A DNA stretch of 64,000 nucleotides from Pseudoduganella violaceinigra DSM 15887 (lineage in GTDB: Bacteria > Pseudomonadota > Gammaproteobacteria > Burkholderiales > Burkholderiaceae_D). Positions 40,679 to 49,787 of this stretch are shown one piece after another (the first letter of the stretch is position 1; each line of letters starts with the position of its first letter). A model generated the notes under the pieces. It was not told the origin of the DNA, did no database searches, and was given only the letters and a program-made list of their open reading frames with translations. Made by a program: the position numbers and the translations under genes. Where the stretch lies: the NCBI RefSeq assembly GCF_000425385.1, contig NZ_AUDI01000015.1, forward strand, positions 62,001 through 126,000. The letters are read 5' to 3'.

Positions 40679-41941
40679 ATGCACCTTTCTGAACTTAAGG
40701 CTATGCACGTTTCAGCTTTGCTGGAAATGGCCATCAGCCTCGATATCGACAATGCGGCCCGCCTGCGCAAGCAGGAACTGATGTTCGCGATCCTGAAAAA
40801 GCGCGCCAAGGCCGGCGAACAGATTTTCGGCGACGGCGCCCTGGAAGTGCTGCCGGACGGCTTCGGCTTCCTGCGCTCGCCGGACGCCTCGTACATGGCC
40901 TCGACCGACGACATCTACATTTCGCCGTCGCAGATCCGCCGCTTCAACCTGCACACCGGCGATTCGATCGAAGGCGAAGTGCGCACCCCGAAGGATGGCG
41001 AGCGCTATTTCGCCCTGGTGAAGGTGGACAAGGTCAACGGCGAATCGCCGGAAGCGTCCAAGCACCGCATCCTGTTTGAGAACCTGACACCGCTGCACCC
41101 GACCGTGCCGCTGCGCCTCGAGCGCGACATGGCCGGCACCGAAAACATCACCGGCCGTATCATCGACCTGGTGGCGCCGATCGGCAAAGGCCAGCGCGGC
41201 CTGCTGGTGGCGTCGCCGAAGTCCGGTAAATCCGTGATGCTGCAGCATATCGCGCACGCCATCACCACCAACCACCCGGATGTGACCCTGATCGTGCTGC
41301 TGATCGACGAACGTCCGGAGGAAGTGACCGAGATGCAGCGCTCCGTGCGCGGAGAAGTGGTGGCCTCGACCTTCGACGAACCGGCCACGCGCCACGTGCA
41401 AGTGGCCGAGATGGTGCTGGAAAAAGCCAAGCGCCTGGTCGAAATGAAAAAAGACGTGGTGATCCTGCTCGACTCGATCACCCGCCTGGCGCGCGCCTAC
41501 AACACCGTGATCCCGGCCTCGGGCAAGGTGCTGACCGGTGGTGTCGACGCCAACGCGCTGCAGCGTCCGAAGCGCTTCTTCGGCGCCGCGCGCAATGTGG
41601 AAGAGGGCGGCTCGCTGACCATCGTCGCCACCGCGCTGATCGAAACCGGTTCGCGCATGGACGATGTGATTTACGAAGAATTCAAGGGTACCGGCAATAT
41701 GGAGGTGCACCTGGAGCGCCGCCTGGCCGAGAAGCGCGTCTATCCGTCGATCAACCTGAACAAGTCCGGCACGCGCCGCGAGGAACTGCTGATCAAGGCC
41801 GACCAGCTGCAGAAGATCTGGATCCTGCGCAAGCTCTTGTACTCGATGGACGAGATCGAGGCGATGGAATTCATCCTCGACAAGATGCGCGCCACCAAGA
41901 ACAACGGTGAGTTCTTCGAGATGATGCGCCGCGGCGGCTAA
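40679..41941 (+). CDS. rho: Transcription termination factor Rho
   Basis: A 420-residue hexameric RNA helicase. The N-terminus [18 protein letters not shown] matches Rho, then [19 protein letters not shown] (RNA-binding cold-shock fold), Walker [12 protein letters not shown], Walker [17 protein letters not shown], and the R-finger region. There is a long 5' leader of 135 bases after trxA, with no good ribosome site. Confidence 0.98.
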   Translation: MHLSELKAMHVSALLEMAISLDIDNAARLRKQELMFAILKKRAKAGEQIFGDGALEVLPDGFGFLRSPDASYMASTDDIYISPSQIRRFNLHTGDSIEGEVRTPKDGERYFALVKVDKVNGESPEASKHRILFENLTPLHPTVPLRLERDMAGTENITGRIIDLVAPIGKGQRGLLVASPKSGKSVMLQHIAHAITTNHPDVTLIVLLIDERPEEVTEMQRSVRGEVVASTFDEPATRHVQVAEMVLEKAKRLVEMKKDVVILLDSITRLARAYNTVIPASGKVLTGGVDANALQRPKRFFGAARNVEEGGSLTIVATALIETGSRMDDVIYEEFKGTGNMEVHLERRLAEKRVYPSINLNKSGTRREELLIKADQLQKIWILRKLLYSMDEIEAMEFILDKMRATKNNGEFFEMMRRGG

Positions 41942-41950
41942 CGGCCGCCC

Positions 41951-41993
41951 AACCGGTAGCGCGGGGGCCGACCCTGCCCTACCGGTTTTTTTT
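41951..41993 (+). terminator. Rho-independent terminator after rho
   Basis: AACCGGTAG (41951-41959) pairs with CTACCGGTT (41979-41987), followed by a run of T. A TATAAT at 41998-42003 directly behind it may be the -10 box of the next gene, though no clear -35 is visible. Confidence 0.85.
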
Positions 41994-42101
41994 CGGGTAT
42001 AATCGCGAGTTCATTTAAACCTGGCAAGTGAGCGGCAATCGGGTCGAGAAGCAAGAAGGACCGACGAAGTGCAGTTTGGCTACCAATATTGAGAGAAAAG
42101 C

Positions 42102-42371
42102 ATGAAAGCTGATATCCATCCAAATTACCGCGAAGTCCTGTTCCACGACGTGTCCTGCGACTTCAAGTTCATCACCCGCTCGACCATCCAGACCCGCGAC
42201 AGCGCGACCCACGAAGGTAAAGAGTACCCACTGGTGAAGATCGAGGTGTCCTCGGAATCGCACCCGTTCTTCACCGGCCAGCACAAGATCGTCGACACCG
42301 CCGGTCGCGTGGAAAAGTTCCGCCAGAAGTTCGGCAAAGTCGGTTCCAAGACCGCAGTGGCAAACGGCTAA
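42102..42371 (+). CDS. rpmE2: 50S ribosomal protein L31, type B
   Basis: An 89-residue L31: [44 protein letters not shown], and [11 protein letters not shown]. It lacks the CxxC pairs of the zinc form, so it is the type B (YkgM-like) protein. In this group it is commonly the only L31 and follows rho. Confidence 0.95.
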   Translation: MKADIHPNYREVLFHDVSCDFKFITRSTIQTRDSATHEGKEYPLVKIEVSSESHPFFTGQHKIVDTAGRVEKFRQKFGKVGSKTAVANG

Positions 42372-42385
42372 TCCCCGTCGCTTCG

Positions 42386-42416
42386 AAAAAAAAGGCAGCC
42401 GCGGCTGCCTTTTTTG
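42386..42416 (+). terminator. Rho-independent terminator after rpmE2
   Basis: AAAAGGCAGCC and GGCTGCCTTTT form a long stem with a two-base GC loop and T residues on both sides, so it could act in both directions. Confidence 0.9.
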
Positions 42417-42461
42417 TTGTTTGCCCGTCATACTCCTGCTTTCCAAAGAATTAGCCGACCG

Positions 42462-44186
42462 ATGAAGCCAGTCCGTCTTCCCGCCGCCGCCACCCGTACC
42501 CTGCCCCGCTGGGCCTTTTTCGCCCTGGGCTTGCTGTACATCCTGCCGGGCCTGATCGGACGCGAACCGTGGAAGAACGACGACGCCGCCAGCTTCGGCG
42601 TGATGTGGACCATGGCGCACGGCGCCTGGCAGGACTGGCTGTGGCCGAATATCGCCGGCCTCTCGGTCACCGACGAGGGCCCGCTGGCCTTCTGGCTGGG
42701 GGCGCTGGGGATCAAGCTGTCCGGCTGGGCCCTGGGCGACGTGCTGGGCGCGCGGGTGGCCACCCTGGCCATCTTCCTGCTGGGCGTGATGTCGCTCTGG
42801 TACGCCACCTTCAACCTGGGCCGCCGCCCGGAAGCCCAGCCGCTACGCCTGGCCTTCGGCGGCCAGCCCGAGCCCGACGATTTCGGCCGCACCCTGGCCG
42901 ATGCCGCCGTGCTGATCTACCTGGGCTGCCTGGGCCTGCTGGTCCATAGCCATGAAACCACGGCCGAACCGCTGCAGGCTTCGCTGCTGGCGCTCAGCTT
43001 GTACCGCAGCGTGCGCTATATGGAGCTGCCGTCGCTGCGCAATGCCGCCCTCACCGGCCTGGCGCTGGGCCTGCTGACCCTGACGCGCGGCTGGGTGGTC
43101 CCGGCCGCCCTGGTGCTGGCCCTGTTCGCCTGCACCCGCTTCCTGGCCATGCCGGCCACCCGGTCGCTGCGCGACCTGGGCTTCGCGGTGGCGCTGGCCG
43201 CCGCCGTGACGGCGGTGTGGGCGCTGCCGGCCCTGCTGACCCGACCCTACGGCCAGGCGCCGCTGGCGGCCTGGCTGGCCTGGAACCAGGCCCAGCTCGG
43301 CCTGGGCAGCCTGGACGGCGTGCGCACCTTCTTCCGCGTCGGCGTCTGGTTCTTTTGGCCGGCCTGGCCCTTCGCTGCCTGGGCCGTGTGGGCCTGGCGC
43401 CGCCAGAGCAACCTGCTGCACATCGTGGTGCCGGCCACCTTTGTCAGCGCCGCCACCCTGCTGGTGCTGCTGAACCCGGCGCCCGACCAGGGCCACCTGC
43501 TGATGCTGCTGCCGCCGCTGGCCATCATGGCCGCCTTTGGCCTGCTGACCATGAAACGCGGCGCCATCAACGCCATCGACTGGTTCAGCGTGATGGTGCT
43601 GACACTGTGCGCCGCCGTGGTGTGGCTCTTCTACTATGCCCAGCTGACCGGCTGGCCGGCCAAGCCGGCCCACAATGTGCTCAAGCTGATCCCCGGCTTC
43701 GCGCCGCAGGTGAACTGGCTGTCGCTGCTGGTGGGCCTGTGCGCCACCGCCGGCTGGTTCGTGCTCGTGCATTGGCGCCTGTCGCGCCGCCCGGCCGTGC
43801 TGTGGCGCGCCGTGGTGCTCTCGTCCGGCGGCCTGATCCTGATCTGGATCCTCTTGATGACCCTGTTCCTGCCGAACGTGAACTACAGCAAGAGCTACGC
43901 CACCGTCGCGCGCCAGGCCGCCGCCGCCCTGCCGCCCGGCATCGATTGCGTGCAAAGCAATGCCACCCCGGCCCAGCGCGCCTCCTTCGCTTTTTTCGGC
44001 GGCATCCCCTTCAACGGGGTCGACAACCGCGACTGCCAGGTCATGCTGTTGCAAGATAGCATCAAGGTCCGCGCCCGCCAGCAACAGCCCGGCCCCGATT
44101 GGCAGCTCCTATGGGAAGGCCAGCGCGCCTCCGACCGCAGCGAGCGTTTTCGCCTGTTCCAGCGGCGCCCACCCGCCCGCCACTGA
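42462..44186 (+). CDS. ArnT-like (GT-C, PMT/GT39-type) membrane glycosyltransferase
   Basis: A 574-residue protein with ~11-12 membrane segments and a small periplasmic C-terminal domain. The first periplasmic loop has GREPWKNDDAASFGVMW, with the paired Asp residues expected for catalysis in the GT-C family. Later parts have PDQGHLLMLLPPLAIMAAFG. Enzymes of this type use polyprenyl-phosphate sugars to glycosylate lipid A or proteins. The acceptor and donor are unknown. The start is after the rpmE2 terminator. Confidence 0.8.
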   Translation: MKPVRLPAAATRTLPRWAFFALGLLYILPGLIGREPWKNDDAASFGVMWTMAHGAWQDWLWPNIAGLSVTDEGPLAFWLGALGIKLSGWALGDVLGARVATLAIFLLGVMSLWYATFNLGRRPEAQPLRLAFGGQPEPDDFGRTLADAAVLIYLGCLGLLVHSHETTAEPLQASLLALSLYRSVRYMELPSLRNAALTGLALGLLTLTRGWVVPAALVLALFACTRFLAMPATRSLRDLGFAVALAAAVTAVWALPALLTRPYGQAPLAAWLAWNQAQLGLGSLDGVRTFFRVGVWFFWPAWPFAAWAVWAWRRQSNLLHIVVPATFVSAATLLVLLNPAPDQGHLLMLLPPLAIMAAFGLLTMKRGAINAIDWFSVMVLTLCAAVVWLFYYAQLTGWPAKPAHNVLKLIPGFAPQVNWLSLLVGLCATAGWFVLVHWRLSRRPAVLWRAVVLSSGGLILIWILLMTLFLPNVNYSKSYATVARQAAAALPPGIDCVQSNATPAQRASFAFFGGIPFNGVDNRDCQVMLLQDSIKVRARQQQPGPDWQLLWEGQRASDRSERFRLFQRRPPARH

Positions 44187-44241
44187 TTGCCGGGCCGCCG
44201 CCCATGCTATCCTGTAAGGCGACAATCGCACTGGGGCAGGC

Positions 44242-44979
44242 ATGGCAGCGGATGTATGGTTTCTGGCAATCTTGCTGGCCAGCGGCGCCCCGGCGCCGGC
44301 GGCCCCGCCCCTCATCATCACCTCCGAACATTCGCCGCCGGCCAGCATGAAGGTCGATGGGCAGGTGGTCGGGCGCGAAGGCGAAAAGATCCGCGAAATG
44401 CTGGCCCGCGCCGGCTACGCCTACAGCATCGACGTCCTGCCGTGGAAGCGCGCCTTCACCATGGCCCAGCGCGATCGCTACACCTGCGTCTACTCCACCT
44501 CGCGCACGCCCGAGCGCGAAGGGCAATTCAAATGGGTCGGCCCGACCGACGAGGCGGAGTGGATACTGATGGGCCGCGCCGGCCGCCAATACCATGTGCA
44601 GACCCTGGAGGACGCGCGCAAGCTGCGCATCGGCACCTATCACGGCGATGCGCGCGACGAATTCCTGCGCGCGCGCGGCTTCGACGTGGACGGCGCGCCC
44701 GACAATGCCGCCAACCCGAAGAAGCTCATGCTCGACCGCATCGACCTGTGGGCGGTCGGGGTCCGCAACAACGACCGCAGCGCCCTGGCCCAGTACGCCG
44801 CCCCGGAACAGATCGTGCCGGTGCTGACCTTCCACCACGTCAAGGTCTACCTGGCCTGCAACCCCTCCGTGCCCGACGCCATGATCGAACGCATGAATGC
44901 CGCCCTCGACAGCATGCGCAAGGATGGCAGTTTCACCAGATTGGAAAAGAAATACGAACAGTGGCAAGCCAATAAATAA
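44242..44979 (+). CDS. Lone periplasmic solute-binding protein (PF00497 type)
   Basis: A 245-residue exported protein: a signal peptide (WFLAILLASGAPAPA), then LIITSEHSPPASM, REMLARAGYAYSIDVLPWKRAF, RIGTYHGDARDEFL, and the terminal ALDSMRKDGSFTRLEKKYEQW. It is a paralogue of the 5581-6324 protein. No transporter genes lie nearby. It follows the ArnT-like gene by 55 bases. Role unknown; perhaps a binding protein for a sensor. Confidence 0.75.
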   Translation: MAADVWFLAILLASGAPAPAAPPLIITSEHSPPASMKVDGQVVGREGEKIREMLARAGYAYSIDVLPWKRAFTMAQRDRYTCVYSTSRTPEREGQFKWVGPTDEAEWILMGRAGRQYHVQTLEDARKLRIGTYHGDARDEFLRARGFDVDGAPDNAANPKKLMLDRIDLWAVGVRNNDRSALAQYAAPEQIVPVLTFHHVKVYLACNPSVPDAMIERMNAALDSMRKDGSFTRLEKKYEQWQANK

Positions 44980-45161
44980 CTTGTCATTTCTTCCTGTTGC
45001 GCAACGAAAGTTTTTTTGATGTGCGGCGGCACAAGGCGGGCCTGGCCCGGTATAGTCCTCCTAAGCGGAAAGTTGCCGTACGGCACATCCGAGAAACGGG
45101 CCAGCCGGGGCGTCAGCCACACGGCCATAGGCCCACCAGAAACCCTTGCGTTTTCAGGCCT

Positions 45162-47075
45162 ATGTTCAATCTCTACAAGCTCCAACTCGCCCTCAAGAAC
45201 CCGCTGGTGCGCATCACCCTGCTGCTGCTGGCCTGCGCCGCCCTCGCCTTCGCCCTCTTGCGCGGCGAAGTGGCGCAGGATGCCGCGCCGGTGCTGCGCT
45301 CCCAGAATATCGGCGAAATCACGGCCCTGGTGGCGCAGCGCGACCACCTCGATTACCTGCTGATCGCCCGCCCGCTGGCCGATTCGCCGCGCTACATCTA
45401 CAAATACAAGCAGGACCCCACCCTGCACGTGGTGGTCGTGCCCAGTACCTCGCACCAGAGCCTGGAGCGCGAAGTCCTGCTGCGCAATAACCTGCCCTAC
45501 GCCATCGCCCAGGATGACTACCTGGCCGCCCACAAGGACGTGCTGCTGGACGACGGCGGCCAGTGGGGCAGCGTGCAAGCGTTCCTGAAACGCCATGCCT
45601 TCGATATTTTCGTCGTGGCCCTGGTACTGTTCGTGCTCAAGTGGGGCGTGCCGGGCATGGCGCCGAACGCCTCCGTGATCCATCCGGAACAGCTGAAAGG
45701 CTCGCTGGACGACCTGATCGGCATGGACGACATCAAGCAGGAAGTGCTGCACCTGGAAGACATGCTGCGCAACCGCGAAGTCTACAAGCAGCACAATATC
45801 GACAAGCCCTTCAATGTCATGCTGACCGGCCCGGCCGGCACCGGCAAGACCAAGCTGGCCGGCTACCTGGCCAAGCGCCTGGGCTATCCGCTGATCCAGG
45901 CTTCCGGTTCGGCACTGGAATCGGGCTATGTGGGCGGCGGTTCGAAAGCCCTGAACGCGCTGTACAAGAAAGCTTGCGCACGCGGCAACTGCATCATCTT
46001 CCTGGACGAGGCGCAAGCCCTGTTCATGCCGCGCGGCCGCGGCGAAAAGAAATGGGAAGACGATACGGCGAATACCCTGCTGGGCCTGCTGGACGGCGTG
46101 AAGAGCGACCAGGGCCAGGGCGTGATCTGGATCGTGGCCTCCAACTTCGACGACGCCTCGAGCGCGATGGATGAAGCCATGCTGCGCCGCTTCAGCGTGA
46201 AGATCAACTTCCGCCTGCCCAACAAGGGCGAGCGGCGCGCCCTGCTCGACTCCTTCCTCAAGCGCAAACGGGAGGGCCTGGTGAACTGGGACAAGATGGA
46301 CCTGGACCAGGTGGCCGAGATCACCGCCAACCTCAGCCCGGCCCTCCTGGAAACCGTGGTCGACCGCGCGTCCATGATCTCGATCCAGGATAAATGCGTG
46401 ATCGATACCGAGCTGATGTTCCGCGCCTTCGAGCGCGCCACCATCGGCCTGACCGACCGCGCCACCACGGCCGAGAAGACGCGCCAGCGCGAGCGCATCG
46501 CGCTGCACGAGCTGGGCCACTTCTTCATGCAGATCGACCCCTATCTGCGCGCCGGCCTGCCGCTGGCGCAGGTCAAGGAAAAGTCGCACCTGCTGAAAAT
46601 TTCCACCGAGGCGGTGTCGAAGATGAATGCGCTGGGCTATGTGCTGAGCGCGGGCGACGATATGTCGCTGCGCACGCTGGAGGAAATGGAACGCGACGTG
46701 ATGCAGCTGTACGGCGGCGTGGCGGCGGAGGAAATGTTCTACGGAGCGCGCGGCATTTCGGTGGGCAGCCAGAACGATATCGAAAAAGCCACCAAGATGC
46801 TGAACATGATGGTCAACCGCCTGTCGATGTATTCGCGCTCCAAGCTCGACTACAGCCAGCTGCGCAGCGAGGCGGGCGACGAGCACACCCTGGTGCAGGT
46901 GGAAGCCAAGGCCGACGAGCTGTACAGCACCACGCTGGCGGCCATGCGCGACTACCGCGCCGTGATGGAATCGCTCAAGGAGGAATTGATGGAGCGCTAT
47001 GTGCTCTCCAAGGATGCGATTTTCGCCTTGCTGGAAGAGCGCTTGGAGACGGCGTCGCTGCGCCAGGCGGCATAA
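45162..47075 (+). CDS. Divergent FtsH-like AAA+ zinc protease
   Basis: A 637-residue membrane protease-like protein. Two membrane helices (~15-33 and ~147-162) enclose a ~110-residue extracytoplasmic domain, as in FtsH. The AAA module has Walker A GPAGTGKT (223-230), an aromatic pore loop GYVGGG, and Walker B IIFLDEAQA (278-286). The peptidase part has HELGH (449-453, FtsH has HEAGH) and the third ligand in SQND (Asp539). It is far from housekeeping FtsH: the SRH region reads MLRRFSV rather than RPGRFDR. The ATG at 45162 begins just before the first helix. Substrate unknown. Confidence 0.8.
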   Translation: MFNLYKLQLALKNPLVRITLLLLACAALAFALLRGEVAQDAAPVLRSQNIGEITALVAQRDHLDYLLIARPLADSPRYIYKYKQDPTLHVVVVPSTSHQSLEREVLLRNNLPYAIAQDDYLAAHKDVLLDDGGQWGSVQAFLKRHAFDIFVVALVLFVLKWGVPGMAPNASVIHPEQLKGSLDDLIGMDDIKQEVLHLEDMLRNREVYKQHNIDKPFNVMLTGPAGTGKTKLAGYLAKRLGYPLIQASGSALESGYVGGGSKALNALYKKACARGNCIIFLDEAQALFMPRGRGEKKWEDDTANTLLGLLDGVKSDQGQGVIWIVASNFDDASSAMDEAMLRRFSVKINFRLPNKGERRALLDSFLKRKREGLVNWDKMDLDQVAEITANLSPALLETVVDRASMISIQDKCVIDTELMFRAFERATIGLTDRATTAEKTRQRERIALHELGHFFMQIDPYLRAGLPLAQVKEKSHLLKISTEAVSKMNALGYVLSAGDDMSLRTLEEMERDVMQLYGGVAAEEMFYGARGISVGSQNDIEKATKMLNMMVNRLSMYSRSKLDYSQLRSEAGDEHTLVQVEAKADELYSTTLAAMRDYRAVMESLKEELMERYVLSKDAIFALLEERLETASLRQAA

Positions 47076-47130
47076 ACGGGAAGCAGCGTGGCGCAGCGCT
47101 GTGCTGCACCACGGCCGCCCGCTTGCGGCC

Positions 47131-47529
47131 TCAGCGCGAAGCGATCATGCGCACATGCACGCCCGTCATGGCGACTGGCATCGGCAGCTTTTCATAGTTG
47201 TCGATCACCACAGTCTCGCCATCGTCCTTGAACTCGATACGGGCGCCGGCGGCGGTGGTGAACACCCCCGGCTGGATCGCATACAGTTCGAAACGCTCGC
47301 CGTTTTTCACGCTGGCCCAGAAGCGCTGCAGGCCGCTTTGCGTGAACTTGATACGGTCGCCATTGCTCAGGGAATAGCTGTACGCGAAGTCATTGAATTC
47401 GCTCGGCGCCAGCTTGTAGCCGGCGACGGGCGCCTTGATCTGGACGCTAGGATCATCAGGACCGGAAGCATAGGCGCTTCCACCCAAGACAAGTGCTGCC
47501 ACGGCACTCAACATTATCAGCTTTTTCAT
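47131..47529 (-). CDS. Small secreted hypothetical protein
   Basis: A 132-residue protein with a signal peptide (MKKLIMLSAVAALVLGGSAYAS). The mature part is ~110 residues, beta-rich, with YSLSNGDRIKFTQSGLQRFWASV and a C-terminal MTGVHVRMIA. Three ATGs lie in a row; the last one has GGAG six bases upstream. No family recognised. It is convergent with the FtsH-like gene. Confidence 0.75.
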   Translation of the reverse strand: MKKLIMLSAVAALVLGGSAYASGPDDPSVQIKAPVAGYKLAPSEFNDFAYSYSLSNGDRIKFTQSGLQRFWASVKNGERFELYAIQPGVFTTAAGARIEFKDDGETVVIDNYEKLPMPVAMTGVHVRMIASR

Positions 47530-48063
47530 CATCATCTCCGATTGTTTGCCTGTTGCCCCGCCGTCAGAAAGTGTGCGGGGTCGGTTCAAAGTTAGCAAAG
47601 TGCGTTCGGATGTGCAGTTTCGGGCGACAGACAGCGCGTTCGGAGGGATAGAACGCACGGCGCGCAGACGAACTGCAAGTATCGGTCGGCGGACTTGCCG
47701 TCAGGTGCGGCAATGCTGTCCGGGGAGCGCCTGGCCCGTGGTCGGGGGGGCGCTCGGGGCTGGGGCGGATGGGGTGCATCCGCGCCGGCTGTCCAAACCT
47801 GGTGCCCGGCGCCGTGGCCGGTGGGCCGGGCGCTGTGGGAGCAAACCGCAAACTGCCGGGTGGACAGCTACAGCTTGTACCGGCCTTGTGCTGGCCGCTG
47901 GTTGTCTTTCGACTGTGCTTCATCGTACGCTGGCTTGTTCCTATTGGAAAGCTAGCCGGGCCCTGATTTTTTTCAATTTGGCGGCGCCAGGCCATAGCTT
48001 AAATATTCACAGCAGGGTTGCCGCGCAGTGGCAAATCGGTAATAATGCACGTCGCGTTAAGTG
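47530..48063. other. 534-base intergenic region
   Basis: No protein gene fits here with good coding signs. It holds a CCCCGC/GCGGGG hairpin close to the small secreted gene, scattered inverted repeats, and, at its end, the tRNA promoter. Composition is GC-rich in the first two thirds and AT-richer near 47960-48020. Confidence 0.4.
48018..48046 (+). promoter_or_regulatory. Promoter of the tRNA-Leu gene
   Basis: TTGCCG (48018-48023) and AATAAT (48041-48046) have a 17-base spacer, placing the start near 48053, about ten bases before the tRNA. Confidence 0.6.
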
Positions 48064-48148
48064 GCCCGAGTGGTGAAATTGGTAGACGCAGCGGACTCAA
48101 AATCCGCCGCCGCAAGGCGTGCCGGTTCGATTCCGGCCTCGGGCACCA
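48064..48148 (+). tRNA. tRNA-Leu (anticodon CAA)
   Basis: An 85-base class II tRNA. The acceptor GCCCGAG pairs with CTCGGGC. The anticodon stem is GCGGA/TCCGC with loop CTCAAAA, giving anticodon CAA (codon TTG). A long variable arm and the T-loop GGTTCGATTCC follow, and CCA is encoded. It resembles leuX. No integrase or phage genes are next to it. Confidence 0.95.
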
Positions 48149-48278
48149 CCACTTCTCTCCTAGCGTCCCCCTGCGCCGGCCATACCGGCCGCCACGCTGC
48201 CCTGCCGCGGCGCCCCGCCTATTTGACGCCTTCCCAGCGTCGATGCAATACTCGAATATTTTCATTAGTGGAACAAGC

Positions 48279-49787
48279 ATGGGCGACCATCCTGCAACAG
48301 CGAATCCCAGCGCGGCGCCAACGCGTCCTCCAGCGGCCGCCGGCCGCGAGCTCGACCGGCTGGAATGGCTGGCGGCCGCCTACTTATTGCTGCCGCTGCT
48401 GGTCTTCGTGCTGGGCTGGCTGCGCTGGCCCTATGCACTGCCCATGAGCCTGGCGCTCCTGCCTGCCCTCTACGGCGCATGGCAGCGGCGCCAGCGCGGC
48501 GCCGCCCTGCTGGCGCGGCGCGAGTGCCTGGCCGTGGCCGCGCTGACCATTGGCTGGGTCAGCCTAAGCGGCCTGACGCCCGGCTTCTTCCTCAATCCGG
48601 ACTGGCTGACGCGCATGTCGGTGCTGCGCGACCTGGTGGTGGGCAGCTGGCCGGTCGGCTACAGCCTGCCCGACGGCGAACTGATCCTGCGCTGCCCGCT
48701 GGGCTACTATATGGTGCCGGCGCTGGTCGGCAAGCTCAGTTCCCTGGATGGCGCCCGCATCGCCCTGTGGTGCTGGACGGCCCTGGGGACCTCCCTCTTC
48801 CTCGCCCTCCTGCTGGGCGCCAACCCGGCGCGCAAGCCCGGCGCCTGGCGCTCGGCCTTGCTGATTGCCGTCTTTTTCAGCGGCATGGACGTCATCGGCT
48901 GGCTGGTCTCCAACCCCGAGGGCCTGCACTGGGGCGCCCATATCGAATGGTGGGCCAAGCTGTTCCGGGATGGCAGCCAGATCCAGTACAGCGCGCAGAC
49001 CACCCAGTTGTTCTGGGTCCCCAACCACGGCCTGCCGGGCTGGCTGCTGGCAGCGATCGCCTGGCGCCATCGCCAGCACGGCGTGGCGGTGGTACCCGCG
49101 GCGCTGCTGATGCTGGGGACGGTGTTCTGGGCGCCCCTGGTGGCCGTGGGCGCCGCCCCGCTGCTGCTCTGGTGCGTCTGGCGCGCCCTGGGCTGGCGCC
49201 AGTTGGCCCTGCACAGCCTGCGCCTGCCGGTGCTGGCCCTGCTGCCCTGCGGCCTGCTGGTGTTTCGCTACCTGACCATGAGCGTGGCGTCGGTCGATGC
49301 CGACCGCAGCGGCGGCAGCGATGGGCTGACGCAAGCCAGCAGCGCCATCGTGTTTTCCCTGCTCGAATGGGGCTTACTGGCGTGGGCGGTCACCGGGCGC
49401 GCCGCACGCGCGCCCTTGCTGCTGCTGGCCTTGCTGGAATTGCTGCTGCTGCCCTTCCTGCATTACGGCCCGGCCAACGACCTGGTCATGCGCGCCAGCA
49501 TTCCCGCCCTGACGCTGCTGATGCTGGCCACCATCGACGCCTGGCAAAGCGCGCGGCCGCTGCGGCGCGCGGCCATCAGCGTCCTGCTGGTCATTGGCAG
49601 CGTCACGCCGCTGCTGGAAATGCAGCGCGCCTTCCAGCCCGGGCCACGCTACCTGCATGCACAGGAGAATTTCATCGATGTCAACGGCAGCGCCGTGTGG
49701 CATTACCTCAGCCCGGTGACCCGCCCCGACATCCAGGCCGCCTTCAAACCGGCGGCCCCGGTGCCGGGTGCGGCCAAGCAGCCCTAG
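48279..49787 (+). CDS. Multi-spanning membrane protein, possible GT-C-type transferase
   Basis: A 502-residue protein with ~10-12 membrane segments. The N-terminus is a short cytoplasmic tail (MGDHPATANPS). A large loop contains NPDWLTRMSVLRDLVVGSWPVGY and CPLGYYMVPALVG; further on are NPEGLHWGAHIEWWAKLF and WVPNHGLPGWLLAAI. The layout is like membrane glycosyltransferases or polymerases, but no clear family is seen. ATG 48279 has GGAA at a good distance. It converges on the paralogue operon, overlapping its last gene by four bases. Confidence 0.6.
   Translation: MGDHPATANPSAAPTRPPAAAGRELDRLEWLAAAYLLLPLLVFVLGWLRWPYALPMSLALLPALYGAWQRRQRGAALLARRECLAVAALTIGWVSLSGLTPGFFLNPDWLTRMSVLRDLVVGSWPVGYSLPDGELILRCPLGYYMVPALVGKLSSLDGARIALWCWTALGTSLFLALLLGANPARKPGAWRSALLIAVFFSGMDVIGWLVSNPEGLHWGAHIEWWAKLFRDGSQIQYSAQTTQLFWVPNHGLPGWLLAAIAWRHRQHGVAVVPAALLMLGTVFWAPLVAVGAAPLLLWCVWRALGWRQLALHSLRLPVLALLPCGLLVFRYLTMSVASVDADRSGGSDGLTQASSAIVFSLLEWGLLAWAVTGRAARAPLLLLALLELLLLPFLHYGPANDLVMRASIPALTLLMLATIDAWQSARPLRRAAISVLLVIGSVTPLLEMQRAFQPGPRYLHAQENFIDVNGSAVWHYLSPVTRPDIQAAFKPAAPVPGAAKQP

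Noticed and set aside
44996..45017. GTTGCGCAAC palindrome followed by seven T
   Set aside because: Five bases separate the short stem from the T run, too weak for a confident terminator.
48064..48148. tRNA-Leu as an integration site
   Set aside because: No integrase, no repeated tRNA 3' end and no change in composition was seen downstream.
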